This document shows positions 9,978-20,259 of a stretch of 64,000 bases of DNA, one piece after another. Each line of letters opens with the position of its first letter. Position 1 is the stretch's first letter. The DNA comes from Photorhabdus laumondii subsp. laumondii (GTDB lineage: Bacteria > Pseudomonadota > Gammaproteobacteria > Enterobacterales > Enterobacteriaceae): assembly GCF_003343245.1 (NCBI RefSeq), contig NZ_CP024901.1:4278001-4342000 (forward strand). Direction: 5' to 3'. A program made the translations under genes and the position numbers. The notes beneath the pieces are model-generated. The model was not told the origin of the DNA. It saw nothing but the letters and a program-made list of their open reading frames with translations, and searched no databases.

Positions 9978-10960
9978 CTTGTGTCATTCCATATACATGT
10001 TCAACTAAACTTTCGCTAAAGTACTTTAAAAGTTATCGTATGACAATAATTTTTTATCACTAAATAGACAGAATATGGTTCAAAGTGATAGATAAATCAG
10101 AGTGATAATCATTGAAAGCTACCATTAATTTATTGATAGAAAAAGAAAAAAGTCATCATTTATCTGAAACAGCAAACAGTATATGTTACTTGGTCACTGT
10201 TCTATCATCCCGCCATTACATGGTTTACAGCGATAGTTTGCTGTGAAGATTGTATGACAAACACAGAACGGTTTACTCAGGGCACCTTTCAAAACCAGCA
10301 CCATGCCGGTCAATTTCAATACAGAGTGAATCGAAGATGATGGTTCAAAACAAACCTGATATCAGGTCTTAACCAATCCCCTCAACACTGAAATTAATAA
10401 GAATAATTAATATAATGCTTTTGCAATGCTGGAGATTCGTGTTTCTGCGCAAGGGTAAGAAGGTGTAAGAACGAGGAAAAACCTTACTCAAAGTAGTGAT
10501 GTGGCTTTCAATGACATCAGTTTCTGATATGGGACAAAAAACCGAACATTTAGAGTTATTTTGTTCGGTCTTCTTCAAACGCGGGGGAGTATACGGAAAA
10601 TTTCATCACTTAAAAGAGATTTTTTGTATTTTTTTGTAAAAAATCACCTAGTTTTTTGATTTAAAATTGAAATTATTTCTTGCATTACGGATATTGCGAC
10701 CTGTTGCAAGATCGTTTTTTGATCGATTTTATATTCAATTTCTTATGACAAAGGCAGAAATCCTGAAACTAAATGGTATAAGTCAGAAGTAATTTCATTA
10801 ATTTAATATTTATATTCATATATTTCATCAAGTTAATAACTGAACAAAATAACTCTAAATGACCAGTAAACGCACCGCCTTGGCGGTCCGATTGTTTAAC
10901 CTGTCATGGTGTTGTTTTGGGCAAAATGTATTCAGTAGATGTAGATAAGGAATGTATGAA
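9978..10960. other. long AT-rich intergenic region
   Basis: Nearly 1 kb without a gene I can support. Reading frames here (for example 10369-10578, minus, TTG start) have no ribosome-binding site. Short palindromes occur (CCTGATATCAGG near 10353; GATCG/CGATC around 10712-10730). It may hold the promoters of the DUF2975 operon and of the fimbrial operon. A 29-codon frame (10859-10948) just before the fimbrial genes is noted but not called. Confidence 0.4.
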
Positions 10961-11565
10961 ATGAAAAAGCAAATGATGAAGACCAACATATTAGCCGCAG
11001 TACTCCTAAGCATGGAGATAGGTATGGCACACGCTTCAGATGGCGCTACGGTCAACGTGATGGCCTCCATAGGCGCCTCGACCCCTGATCTCAACGTCGA
11101 AGGTACGGGCATTGTTGGTAGTAAAGGTGCTTACACTTTAGATATGGGAACAGTTAGAACGTCAGACATTAGTGCTGACATCAATAGCGCTCATTCATCA
11201 GGAAAAGAGTTAGAGGTTAAACTAGCTAACTGTAGTTCCAAAATGGGAAAAACCATAAGCAATGCTAAATCACTCCTTCACAAGATATTCAAATACAGGT
11301 TTTGGAACAGACTCTTACTAACAGCAACCAGATCTTAAACGCCAATGCTAATGCTGACGTAGAGGTGGCCGTGTATGACGGGAATACCGCTGTTACTAAG
11401 GCAGCTCCTATTGTTATCGCTGATACCACAGAATTCGAGCCAACCAGTCCAAAAGATGGAAAAGGCATGAAAAAATGCAAAATGGCGCTGGTTTCCAAGT
11501 CCAGCGCCGTACCAGCAGCCCAAGAAGTAATAGCACCAGTAACATTCCAAGTGGTTTATAAATAA
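10961..11565 (+). pseudogene. major fimbrial subunit, frameshifted
   Basis: First gene of a chaperone-usher fimbrial operon. The start MKKQMMKTNILAAVL has a clear signal peptide ending AHA and is preceded by TAAGGA. The frame reads as a pilin (ASIGASTPDLNVEGTG..., LANCSSK) to about 11270, then loses sense and stops at 11338. The C-terminal half continues in another frame (LTNSNQILNANANADVEVAV... ending APVTFQVVYK, stop 11565), the usual beta-strand-rich pilin end. At least one frameshift, perhaps two, separates the halves, so no functional subunit is expected. Confidence 0.75.
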
Positions 11566-11667
11566 TCACACGCCATCAAGTGCTAAGGGCATCATAGCAG
11601 CGGAATTGGACAGAGAAGTCCAACTCTTGCTGATGCAACACCAAACCAGACACATTCAGGTGACTCA

Positions 11668-12384
11668 GTGAAAAGATTGATGACAGCGATGATGATGGCC
11701 GGCCTGTTAGGCTGCCCGATCACTTCCACACAGGCGGAGAGGGTGGGGATTGATGCCACCCGCATTATCTACCGGGCGGATAGCTACGCTGCAACCGCTT
11801 TGCTACGTAATAGCAGTAAAGAGGCCGTCTATCTGATGCAGGTGACGGTCAGTTCTATCCCTGATGGGAGCAAGACTGCGCCATTTTTAGTGACTCCCCC
11901 CCTGTTTCGTATGGAACCCGGCAGCCAGAATCAGGTGCGTATCATCAAAACCGGCCAGGCGCTGCCTGCTGACCGGGAATCCCTGTTCTGGTTTACCGCG
12001 CAAGCTATCCCGTTAAGCACCGAATCCAATAATCTCTCTAGTAAGCAGAGCTCCGGGGGCGTACAAGTTCTGGCTAACACAATTAAATTGATGTATCGCC
12101 CGTCAGGGCTGCCGGTTGCACCGGAAAAGGGCTTCGGCGCTTTGCGCTTCAAAACGACAGCCGAGGGAATAACGATCACGAATCCATCACCCTATTACAT
12201 CACCTTCACCTCCCTGAAAGTAGGCGGACAAGAGCTGATGACAAAGCAACAGAAAGAGAACATGGTCTCACCGTTCTCGACCCTTTTTTTACCCCTCAAA
12301 GGGGTGCATTACCCGGCTAAAGTGAGTTGGACGGTGATTAATGACCTTGGAGGAGGATCTACCTATCAGGGGGAGATACCGTAA
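11668..12384 (+). CDS. periplasmic fimbrial chaperone (PapD family)
   Basis: 238 residues; GTG start with AGGTG five bases upstream; signal peptide ending about STQA. The mature protein has the PapD-like two-domain pattern: ERVGIDATRIIYRADSYAA with the N-terminal strand, a conserved Arg-containing LLRN segment, PPLFRMEPGSQNQVRI, ESLFWFTAQAIP, then NTIKLMYRPSGLP before domain two. Such chaperones cap and deliver pilin subunits to the usher. This is the only open member of the operon; its partners are pseudogenes, so it is probably without a task. Its last codons overlap the next subunit start. GC content is visibly above that of the neighbouring core genes. Confidence 0.88.
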   Translation: MKRLMTAMMMAGLLGCPITSTQAERVGIDATRIIYRADSYAATALLRNSSKEAVYLMQVTVSSIPDGSKTAPFLVTPPLFRMEPGSQNQVRIIKTGQALPADRESLFWFTAQAIPLSTESNNLSSKQSSGGVQVLANTIKLMYRPSGLPVAPEKGFGALRFKTTAEGITITNPSPYYITFTSLKVGGQELMTKQQKENMVSPFSTLFLPLKGVHYPAKVSWTVINDLGGGSTYQGEIP

Positions 12385-12895
12385 TGTTAAAACCGTGAGC
12401 CTTTATCAGACGGACAACACTCGCTGGTCTGCTTTGTACCGTCCTCTTCCCGGGGCAAGTTCAAACACGGCAGAACTGACTCTGGCATTAACGCTGGAAC
12501 AGCCAACCTGTGAACTCAACGTGCAGACATCCCACGTCGAGTCTTCACCCATACCGCTTAACGAAGTACAGAACATATCGAAGCAGCGGACAACAAGCCT
12601 ATTACGCTAGCGTTGTCAGGTTGTGCGAGGTCAGCCAGAGCTGGTCGTACACCGGCCATTAAAATAGCCGGCCCCACACCAGAAAACCACCCGACATTAT
12701 ATCGGGATAAGGCTTCCACTGTGGCGGGAAACGTGGGATTTGGCCTGCGCTATCAATTACCGGGAGGCGGGCTAGGGAGCTACCTGAAAAATGGCGATTA
12801 TGGCGAAAACCGCCCCGGCGTTTGTGGGGACAGTCAGGATCGCCACGTCCCGTTATAACCCCGCCGCATCGGCGGACGGTATTCAGGCAGAGTGA
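12384..12895 (+). pseudogene. minor fimbrial subunit, frameshifted
   Basis: The ATG overlaps the chaperone stop codon (TAATG), suggesting an originally coupled gene. Pilin-like segments appear in succession in different frames: TAELTLALTLEQPTCELNVQ to about 12565, then DNKPITLALSGCARSAR and VAGNVGFGLRYQ, then a terminal FVGTVRIATSRYNP. The pattern Cys...PITLALSGC is typical of fimbrial subunits. Two or more frameshifts interrupt it; boundaries are approximate. Confidence 0.65.
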
Positions 12896-12940
12896 CCTTA
12901 ATATCAACAGCATAGGCTGAATTATAAGCAGAGATGAGCT

Positions 12941-14068
12941 ATGGCAACAAAAACTTCATTTCCGCCTGCACTGCGGGAGGATAACCAACACGCGCCCGGT
13001 CAACCAGGCGGTTTCTGGCCCCGTCCGGTATACCTATGTCTGCTGTGTTCACTGACGGCAACGACCCTGCCCGCCTCGGCGCGGGAATACTTTAATCCCA
13101 TGTTCCTAATGGGCGCTGATGGTGAACACAGTCATGTCGATCTCTTGGCGTATGAAAACGCGAGATATGTCGCACCCGGGCGCTATCTGGTGGATGTCTA
13201 CATGAACCAGAATAAGGTGGACAGCCGCGAGATTGAATTCAGGCTGGTTAACGGCCATCTCCAGCCGGTATTCACCGTCGCACAACTGGAAAGGTATGGG
13301 GTCAATACTCGCGAGTTACCGGCTTTTCAGGGTAAAGCGGATGACAGCCCCATCACCGAGCTGACGAAACAGATCCCGCACGCCCGCGTGACATTGGATT
13401 TTGTCCGTTTACGTCTCGATCTCAGCGTCCCTCAGAGCGCCATGCAGCCCCGTTATTCTGGAACGGTTAACCCGTCACTGTGGGATCCTGAGATCCCAGC
13501 TTTTTTGATGAACTACACCGTCAATGGCTCGGAAAAGCATTATGACAATCAGGGAAACTGGGAAGGATCACGTTCTCGTAATCTGTTTGCTTCTTTTCGT
13601 AATGGGCTGAATCTGGGACTGTGGCGTCTGCGCAGCCCGCAAACCTACAGTTACAATCATCAGCGCCACGAGGACGCCTCCTGTTTTTCCGCGCCGACAC
13701 AGACCCAATGGCAGGTGAACAATACCTACCTGCAACGTGACATCCCAGCACTGCGCAGTGAGTTCACGGCGGGTGAAACCTATACCGGTGGCGATATTTT
13801 TTACAGTATCCCATTTCGGGACATGAAACTGGCTTCGGAGGAGGCGATGTTACCCGACAGTCAGCACGGTTTTGCCCCGGAGATAACCGGTGTGGCGAAC
13901 TCCAATGCGCAGGTGACGGTATTCTAGAATGGCAATATCGTGTATCAAACCACCGTAGCACCGGGGCCGTTTCGGTTCACCGACCTCTATACCACCGGGA
14001 GTGCGGGCAACCTGACAGTGATAATCAAAGAGGCAAATAGGGATAAACAGCACCTGCTCCAGCGATGA
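12941..14068 (+). pseudogene. fimbrial outer-membrane usher, truncated with internal stop
   Basis: FimD/PapC-type usher. The signal peptide is followed by EYFNPMFLMGADG, the N-terminal domain (LLAYENARYVAPGRYLVDVYMN) and the start of the beta-barrel (FASFRNGLNLGLWRLR). At 13925-13927 a TAG stands where ushers have a Gln codon (VTVF-Gln-NG), so it is probably a CAG-to-TAG nonsense change. The same frame then continues as NGNIVYQTTVAPGPFRFTDLY...GNLTVIIKEA, classic usher sequence, until a TGA at 14066. A full usher has about 850 residues; only about 375 codons remain, so the rest has been deleted. Confidence 0.85.
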
Positions 14069-14369
14069 TGATGTATTTCAAAATTCACGCTTACTCTACC
14101 GGATCGATGGGCCATTTGTTCCGGGGAAACAGAATGCCTTAGCCTCTTCAATAGAGGATGTCGCCTTCATGTTTACTGATGCGGCCACCCCCCCCTTATC
14201 ACTCAAGAACGCAAGATACGTTAAACAAAGGAACGATAACTACACGGCATCGACACAAGTTTCTGTTGTACCAGTTCTGTTGAAAACTGACGGTGCCGGA
14301 GGGCTAGCTCAAGCTGTTGCGGTTATTTCAGTATGGTCGGATATTGACTTCATCGAACCCTCTTCTTAG
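14069..14369 (+). pseudogene. remnant of a fimbrial tip or minor subunit (C-terminal part)
   Basis: An open frame running from inside the usher end to a TAG at 14367 encodes a beta-rich tail (RIDGPFVPGKQ..., YTASTQVSVVPVLL...) resembling the C-terminus of a fimbrial subunit or adhesin. It lacks a start and signal peptide and appears joined to the truncated usher by a deletion. The identification is from position and pattern only. Confidence 0.4.
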
Positions 14370-14383
14370 TTGTTGCAATTGTT

Positions 14384-14403
14384 GCAGCGCCAGTCGGCGC
14401 TGC
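14384..14403. terminator. strong hairpin after the fimbrial locus
   Basis: GCAGCGCC-AGTC-GGCGCTGC is a perfect 8-bp stem lying between the convergent fimbrial remnant and ampE. There is no T-run on either side, so termination efficiency is uncertain. Confidence 0.45.
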
Positions 14404-14495
14404 ATAAATCGGCTCTAATAGCTAAAGGTAAGCCAAACAACTCCATATATAGTATGAATAAAACCCGAACCAATCAGAGTCATTAAGCCAACGCA

Positions 14496-15350
14496 TCAAA
14501 CCAATGCCCCATAAATTGTCAGTAAGGCAACGACAACGATGACAGAGAAAGTCACTTTTTTCGCCAGTATCACCGCAGCAATGGGAGTTTGAATTGAATC
14601 AAGATGGGGTTCACGACTTAATGAAAACTGAGCAAGCTGACAGAGCACTTTATATTGTGAAGTTCTTAAATCACTAAGAGAAGCAACCCACGCCGGTAAA
14701 GCCCGTTCACCATGCCCTAATAAAGCATAGGCAACGCCAGCCAAACGAGCAGGAACCCAATCCAACCAATGCAACAAGCTGTCAACACCCGATTGCGCCC
14801 GCTGAACCGGTGTACCATATTGTGCCAACCATCCCTGATAAGCCCTCAAAAAGCCATATCCCATCAAAGCAACAGGACCTAATTTACCCGCCACAATCAA
14901 CCAAAAAATCGGGGCCAGATAATAGCGAAAATTTATCCATAGCAACGCATTTTGTATCTCTCGCAACATATTCTCTTTGCTGGCATCAGAGGGTAAACCA
15001 TGAATAATTGCGAGACGCGTAAGATATTCCCTTTGTTGTTCCCTATTATCCTGATGAACAGTACGAAAATATTCACGATAGTCATGCCGTAAGCGCCCCG
15101 CTCCGATGCACAGCAAACAAATGAACACCCATAACACCAGTTCAAGAACACCGAACATAAAATCATTTAATATTTCAATCAGTAACCATGCTATCAACAT
15201 GACTGCTAACGTCATCAACAGGCTTTTCCATAACGAAAAGGATTTCATACCGGTAAGCAATGGCTCAAGACGATGCTCTAATTGCCAATGGTCACCCATT
15301 TTAAAAACTCGTTCCCACGCCAACACTAACAACAGTATAAAGAGAGTCAT
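14496..15350 (-). CDS. ampE: AmpE inner-membrane protein
   Basis: 284-residue membrane protein of the ampDE unit, linked historically to beta-lactamase regulation, with no settled biochemical function. The sequence matches E. coli AmpE closely: start MTLFILLLVLAWERVF, conserved ELQNALLWINFR-like block (EIQNALLWINFRYYLAPIFWLI), LDWVPARLAG, GHGERALPAW and the C-terminal LLTIYGALV. About four membrane segments. The start (15350) was chosen from alignment; the ATG overlaps the ampD stop (ATGA), as in intact ampDE operons. Since ampD is destroyed upstream, translation coupling and promoter supply are doubtful. Confidence 0.93.
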   Translation of the reverse strand: MTLFILLLVLAWERVFKMGDHWQLEHRLEPLLTGMKSFSLWKSLLMTLAVMLIAWLLIEILNDFMFGVLELVLWVFICLLCIGAGRLRHDYREYFRTVHQDNREQQREYLTRLAIIHGLPSDASKENMLREIQNALLWINFRYYLAPIFWLIVAGKLGPVALMGYGFLRAYQGWLAQYGTPVQRAQSGVDSLLHWLDWVPARLAGVAYALLGHGERALPAWVASLSDLRTSQYKVLCQLAQFSLSREPHLDSIQTPIAAVILAKKVTFSVIVVVALLTIYGALV

Positions 15351-15705
15351 TCTTTCTGCTCCTGTAACAATTGCTGGTAATGTGTCCAATCGAAATAAAG
15401 TCCCAGATCAATTTTTCTTCCCAGAACAACATCATTATAGCCAGTGATATGCTCTTTTATACCCGTCATCTTTCAAGTTGCCTCTTTGTTGGCTGCACTC
15501 ACTCACCCCGGTCACATAGTTCCCTATGCTCCCGGGGATTCGCTCCCTTGCCGTCGCGATCCATCTTGAAATCCATAGGGTATATATCCGGGTCTACCTA
15601 TAAACCATTGTGTCAGTACAACAAAGCTTTCCCGGAGACAAACTAATACGATGAATAACCAATAAAACAGTTGCTCACCTGTGGGCACAAATCGTGTGAA
15701 AGAAT
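15347..15705 (-). pseudogene. ampD: ampD remnant, internally deleted and carrying an ERIC
   Basis: AmpD is the cytosolic 1,6-anhydro-MurNAc-L-alanine amidase of cell-wall recycling. Two remnants are visible on the minus strand. An N-terminal piece (about 15705-15590) reads LLVIHRISLSPGK, matching LLVVHNISLPPGE of E. coli AmpD, then QWFIG after a frameshift. A C-terminal piece (about 15450-15347) reads HITGYNDVVLGRKIDLG..YFDW, matching MTGHCDIAPDRKTDPG..FDW. Between them lies an ERIC instead of the central approximately 100 codons. The zinc-ligand His of GH(S/C)D is Tyr here. The stop TGA still overlaps the ampE ATG. No activity is possible. Confidence 0.88.
15458..15585 (-). repeat. ERIC element, copy B (inside ampD remnant)
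   Basis: About 128-base palindromic element running from TATACCCGTCATC to CCATAGGGTATATA, nearly identical to the other three copies. It occupies the place of the deleted central part of ampD. Confidence 0.9.
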
Positions 15706-15809
15706 TTTTCTAACTCAATTCATCATGCAACCACATTTTTTCTTTTCCTTAATCTAGATGATAAAACCAAGATAGTAGTTGTTCACTACACAACAGGGTA
15801 GCATGTTAA

Positions 15810-16736
<927 letters not shown>

Positions 16737-16933
16737 CAATAATTATATTGATGGTGGTGTAAATCAGCAATTAGTTACTCACAAATTTGCGAACACCACC
16801 GTAAATATTTTTGCAAACCTTGTAATCCAAAAATTCTTTTTCGAGTCAATTCCATAACCTTCATATATCCTATTTCATTTTTTTCTCTTTCCTTCATTCT
16901 CTATATCGCAATACCACAACACGGAGAAAAAAT

Positions 16934-17356
16934 ATGAAACAACAAGGATTTACTTTAATGGAGATCATGGTTGCTATTGCTATCATTTCCATCTTAAGTG
17001 CCATTGGTATTCCTAGTTATCAAGGATATATCCAGAAAGCCGCTTTAACAGATATACTACAAAATATTGTACCTTATAAATCAGGTATAGAACTTTGCGG
17101 TTTTGAAACTGAAGATTTCAATGGTTGCAACGCAGGAGCAGTGTCAATTCCAAAAGAACATAACAGCAGATATATCGATAACATTTCAGTTAAAAATGGG
17201 GAAGTTACCATTAACGGTAAACAGAGTCTTAAAAACCTCAGCGTTACATTAAAGCCGACACAAAATACACAAACAGGTATAATTAAATGGAATATTAAAT
17301 GTGAATCGACAAACAATTCATTAAAAAGTCGTTGTCAGGAAATATTTGAATTTTAA
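16934..17356 (+). CDS. ppdD: type IV prepilin-like protein PpdD
   Basis: 140 residues with a short leader MKQQG and the prepilin peptidase site G/FTLMEIMVAIAIISILSAIG (Glu at +5 of the mature protein), a hydrophobic helix, then a globular domain with four cysteines (Cys in ELCGFE, GCNAG, IKCES and SRCQE), likely disulfide-bonded. It is the major-pilin candidate for a type IV pilus or type II-like system; in E. coli it is followed directly by hofB and hofC. GGAG lies seven bases before the ATG. Confidence 0.9.
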   Translation: MKQQGFTLMEIMVAIAIISILSAIGIPSYQGYIQKAALTDILQNIVPYKSGIELCGFETEDFNGCNAGAVSIPKEHNSRYIDNISVKNGEVTINGKQSLKNLSVTLKPTQNTQTGIIKWNIKCESTNNSLKSRCQEIFEF

Positions 17357-17367
17357 TTCATTAACTC

Positions 17368-17496
17368 TTATACCCTATGGATTTCAAGATGCATCGCGAC
17401 GGCAAAGGAGTGAATCCCCGGGAGCATAGATAACTATGTGACCGGGGTGAGCGAGTGCAGCTAACAAAGAGGCAACTTGAAAGATGACGGGTATAT
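17368..17496 (+). repeat. ERIC element, copy C (between ppdD and hofB)
   Basis: Same element in the opposite orientation to copies A, B and D, reading TATACCCTATGGATTTCAAG at the left and CAACTTGAAAGATGACGGG at the right, with GACCGGGGTGAGCG inside. It fills most of the 167-base gap between ppdD and hofB, which are nearly adjacent in E. coli. Confidence 0.9.
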
Positions 17497-17523
17497 CAAT
17501 ACACACTTACACAGGAAGCAATA

Positions 17524-18966
17524 ATGAACTCACTTTCAGCAACGGAAAATACATTAATGGAAAAAGAAATTCATGATATTTGTCAACGCCACCAATCTGT
17601 TGTGATAAAAAAAGATGATAATACGATAACAATTGCCAGCAGCGAATTACCCAATGATGATTTATTATCAGCATTACGCTTTATTTCCGGATGTATTGTT
17701 AATGTAGAAATTTGGCCACTGGCAAGGATCGAATCAGTATTACATCAAAATATTTCACTGAGTCATGTACCAGAGGAAGAATCCTCTCTATTACCACTTA
17801 AAACTGATATCAATACAGATGAAAATGATGCCCCCGTCATTCAACTTATTAATCAAACTTTATTAACTGCAATTCAACGGCGTGCATCCGATATTCATTT
17901 CGAGCCATTCCAACAAGGTTACCGTATCCGTATCCGAGTTGATGGCTCATTACACTTATTGTCTTCGCCATCTTATCAAATGAATGCAAGCATTGCCGCA
18001 CGCCTTAAAATAATGGCGAAATTGAATATTGCTGAAAAACGGTTACCTCAAGATGGACAATTTGATTGGTTTGACACCCGACACAACTATGCTATCCGTA
18101 TGGCAACTTTGCCAACCATACACGGAGAAAAAGTTGTGCTTAGAATATTAAATACAATGCAGCAATTATCGTTAGATCAATTAGGTATTCCTGACCCATT
18201 ATTAAATCAGCTCCGACAAAAACTCGCATTACCACAAGGAATGATTTTAGTGACTGGCCCAACGGGTAGTGGGAAAACCGTAACTTTATATAGCTGCTTA
18301 CAATATCTGAATCAGAATAAAAAGAATATTTGCAGTGTAGAAGATCCCGTCGAGATCCCACTGAATGGCATTAATCAGACACAAACTAATAGCAAAATCG
18401 AGCTCAATTTTGCCAAAGTATTACGGGCATTACTACGCCAAGATCCTGATGTCATTATGGTGGGAGAAATACGTGATGGCGAAACAGCTGAAATTTCAGT
18501 AAAAGCGGCACAAACAGGTCATTTGGTTCTTTCTACATTGCATACTAATTCAACCATAGATACATTATCGCGCCTACAAAATCTGGGTATTTCAGGTTAT
18601 ATGGCTGCTTCTTGTATCAAATTAATTATCGCCCAACGACTTGTCAGAAAATTATGTCTTCATTGCCGTAAACAACAAACAGAAGAAACCGTTATTAATA
18701 TTGAAAACAATTCTCTATTTATTAATCAATGGTTAGCAGTTGGTTGTGAACATTGTTTCTCCGGTTATTATGGCCGAACGGCTATTTATGAATTTTTAGA
18801 AATAACTTATGATATTCAACAAATATTATCAGAACAGAATCCTAAAAATGTTCAAAACACCATTATGGCTCAAAGAAAAGACACTTTACTTTCATCCGGT
18901 ATTTTATTAGTGGAACAAGGCATCACGACATTAGAAGAAATTTATCAAGTCACAGGTCAGGAATAG
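17524..18966 (+). CDS. hofB: type IV pilus assembly ATPase (PilB/GspE family)
   Basis: 480-residue cytoplasmic ATPase of the pilus/secretion superfamily. The N2 domain contains RRASDIHFEPF (about 119-129). It is followed by Walker A GPTGSGKTVTL (about 243-253), the Asp box ICSVEDPVEIPL, Walker B DPDVIMVGEIRDGETA, the His box GHLVLSTLHTNS, and a C-terminal zinc-binding pair of Cys motifs (CLHCRKQ and CEHCFSGYYGR). It powers pilin polymerisation. The gene is two bases from hofC, so the two are co-transcribed. An ERIC separates it from ppdD. Confidence 0.93.
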   Translation: MNSLSATENTLMEKEIHDICQRHQSVVIKKDDNTITIASSELPNDDLLSALRFISGCIVNVEIWPLARIESVLHQNISLSHVPEEESSLLPLKTDINTDENDAPVIQLINQTLLTAIQRRASDIHFEPFQQGYRIRIRVDGSLHLLSSPSYQMNASIAARLKIMAKLNIAEKRLPQDGQFDWFDTRHNYAIRMATLPTIHGEKVVLRILNTMQQLSLDQLGIPDPLLNQLRQKLALPQGMILVTGPTGSGKTVTLYSCLQYLNQNKKNICSVEDPVEIPLNGINQTQTNSKIELNFAKVLRALLRQDPDVIMVGEIRDGETAEISVKAAQTGHLVLSTLHTNSTIDTLSRLQNLGISGYMAASCIKLIIAQRLVRKLCLHCRKQQTEETVINIENNSLFINQWLAVGCEHCFSGYYGRTAIYEFLEITYDIQQILSEQNPKNVQNTIMAQRKDTLLSSGILLVEQGITTLEEIYQVTGQE

Positions 18967-18968
18967 TA

Positions 18969-20168
18969 ATGAAAATTCATTATATTTATAATTGGCAAGC
19001 AGTGAACAACAAAGGCGAAATATCAAAAGGGAAATCACTATGTGATAACAGGAAAGCTTTATATCAGCAGCTTATTCATTCTGGATTGCAACCTTATAAT
19101 ATAAAATGTGAAAAATTGATATTTTATCATCATCAACAAATTGCCTACCGTTTGAATTTCATTCGTCAATTGGCAACACTATTATCATCAGGAATGCCAT
19201 TACTGAATTGCCTCAATATTCTTATTCGCGAATGCGCTCATCCATTATGGCATTGTGTATTATTAGATATTAGCAAGAAAATTACCCGTGGAGAATCATT
19301 TTCCTCCTCATTAAAAAATTATCCATTTCTATTCCCACCTTTATTTTGTCAACTTATTTCTGTTGGTGAGTTAACCGGGCAATTAGAAGTCTGCTGTCAA
19401 TTATTGGTTAAACAACAGGAGCAACAAGATAAGTTACAGAAGAAAATAACAAAAGCGCTACGTTATCCTCTGATTATTACCATTGTTGCCAGCATCATTA
19501 TTTTATTGATGCTTATTTTTGTTTTACCTGAATTTGAACATATTTATCATTCATTTGATGCACAACTTCCTCTGCTCACCCGCAGTTTATTAATCACTTC
19601 CAACTGGCTGATTCAATACGGTGGCTATGGTGTTATTGGATTAATTCTACTGCTTCTATTTTATCTACAATTACGTCAACGCCATACAATATGGATTACT
19701 CGTGAAAAAAATCTAATGTTACGTTTACCCGTTATTGCAAAATTAATTAGTTGTCAGCAATTAGGACAACTTTTCCATATTCTGTTTATGACACAAAAAG
19801 CCGGCCTGACACTCACCGCAGGGTTAGACAGTGCTATTGCATCAATAAATCATCCGGTATTTTTGCAAGCGACTAAATTCTTACGAGCTCAAATTAATCA
19901 AGGGGTACCAATGAGCGAAACACTGAAACAACAATCTTGTTTTCCTGCTCTGTGTCAACAGTTTGTCAGTGTTGGCGAAGAATCTGGCAATCTGGAACTG
20001 TTATTAGGAAATCTTGCTAATTGGTACCAACAACAAGCATTGGAGATTTCTGATAATATGACACAGTTACTAGAACCAATACTTATAGTCATAATAGCGA
20101 TTATTGTCGGTACGCTATTGCTGGCAATGTATTTACCCATTTTTCAGCTAGGTACGATACTCACCTAA
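18969..20168 (+). CDS. hofC: pilus assembly inner-membrane platform protein (PilC/GspF family)
   Basis: 399 residues with two repeated GspF domains (about 50-170 and 255-375) and three predicted membrane segments (about 155-180, 205-225 and 365-390). Characteristic strings are FIRQLATLLSSGMPLLNCL, LISVGELTGQLE and its duplicate FVSVGEESGNLE. It would anchor the HofB ATPase in the inner membrane. It lies immediately downstream of hofB. The other E. coli minor-pilin and peptidase genes are not in this window, so whether a complete pilus is made cannot be told. Confidence 0.93.
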   Translation: MKIHYIYNWQAVNNKGEISKGKSLCDNRKALYQQLIHSGLQPYNIKCEKLIFYHHQQIAYRLNFIRQLATLLSSGMPLLNCLNILIRECAHPLWHCVLLDISKKITRGESFSSSLKNYPFLFPPLFCQLISVGELTGQLEVCCQLLVKQQEQQDKLQKKITKALRYPLIITIVASIIILLMLIFVLPEFEHIYHSFDAQLPLLTRSLLITSNWLIQYGGYGVIGLILLLLFYLQLRQRHTIWITREKNLMLRLPVIAKLISCQQLGQLFHILFMTQKAGLTLTAGLDSAIASINHPVFLQATKFLRAQINQGVPMSETLKQQSCFPALCQQFVSVGEESGNLELLLGNLANWYQQQALEISDNMTQLLEPILIVIIAIIVGTLLLAMYLPIFQLGTILT

Positions 20169-20259
20169 AGTAAAAATGATTCCATAGCTTTGTCTCTAGG
20201 TCATCTGCCTCCTTTCGGTTACAATCCTGAAATATTATCAAGTAATATTAAGGGATAGG

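Noticed and set aside
10369-10578. 69-codon minus-strand frame with TTG start
   Set aside because: No Shine-Dalgarno sequence, unusual composition and no recognised family.
14069-14369. Separate small gene starting at 14169
   Set aside because: The frame is open well upstream of that ATG, with no ribosome-binding site; it is better explained as the tail of a fimbrial gene fused to the truncated usher.
15371-15646. 91-codon frame crossing ERIC copy B (and a similar one starting at 49075 across copy D)
   Set aside because: The shared peptide (SSCLFVGCTHSPRSHS and similar) is just the translation of the ERIC repeat in one frame, not a gene.
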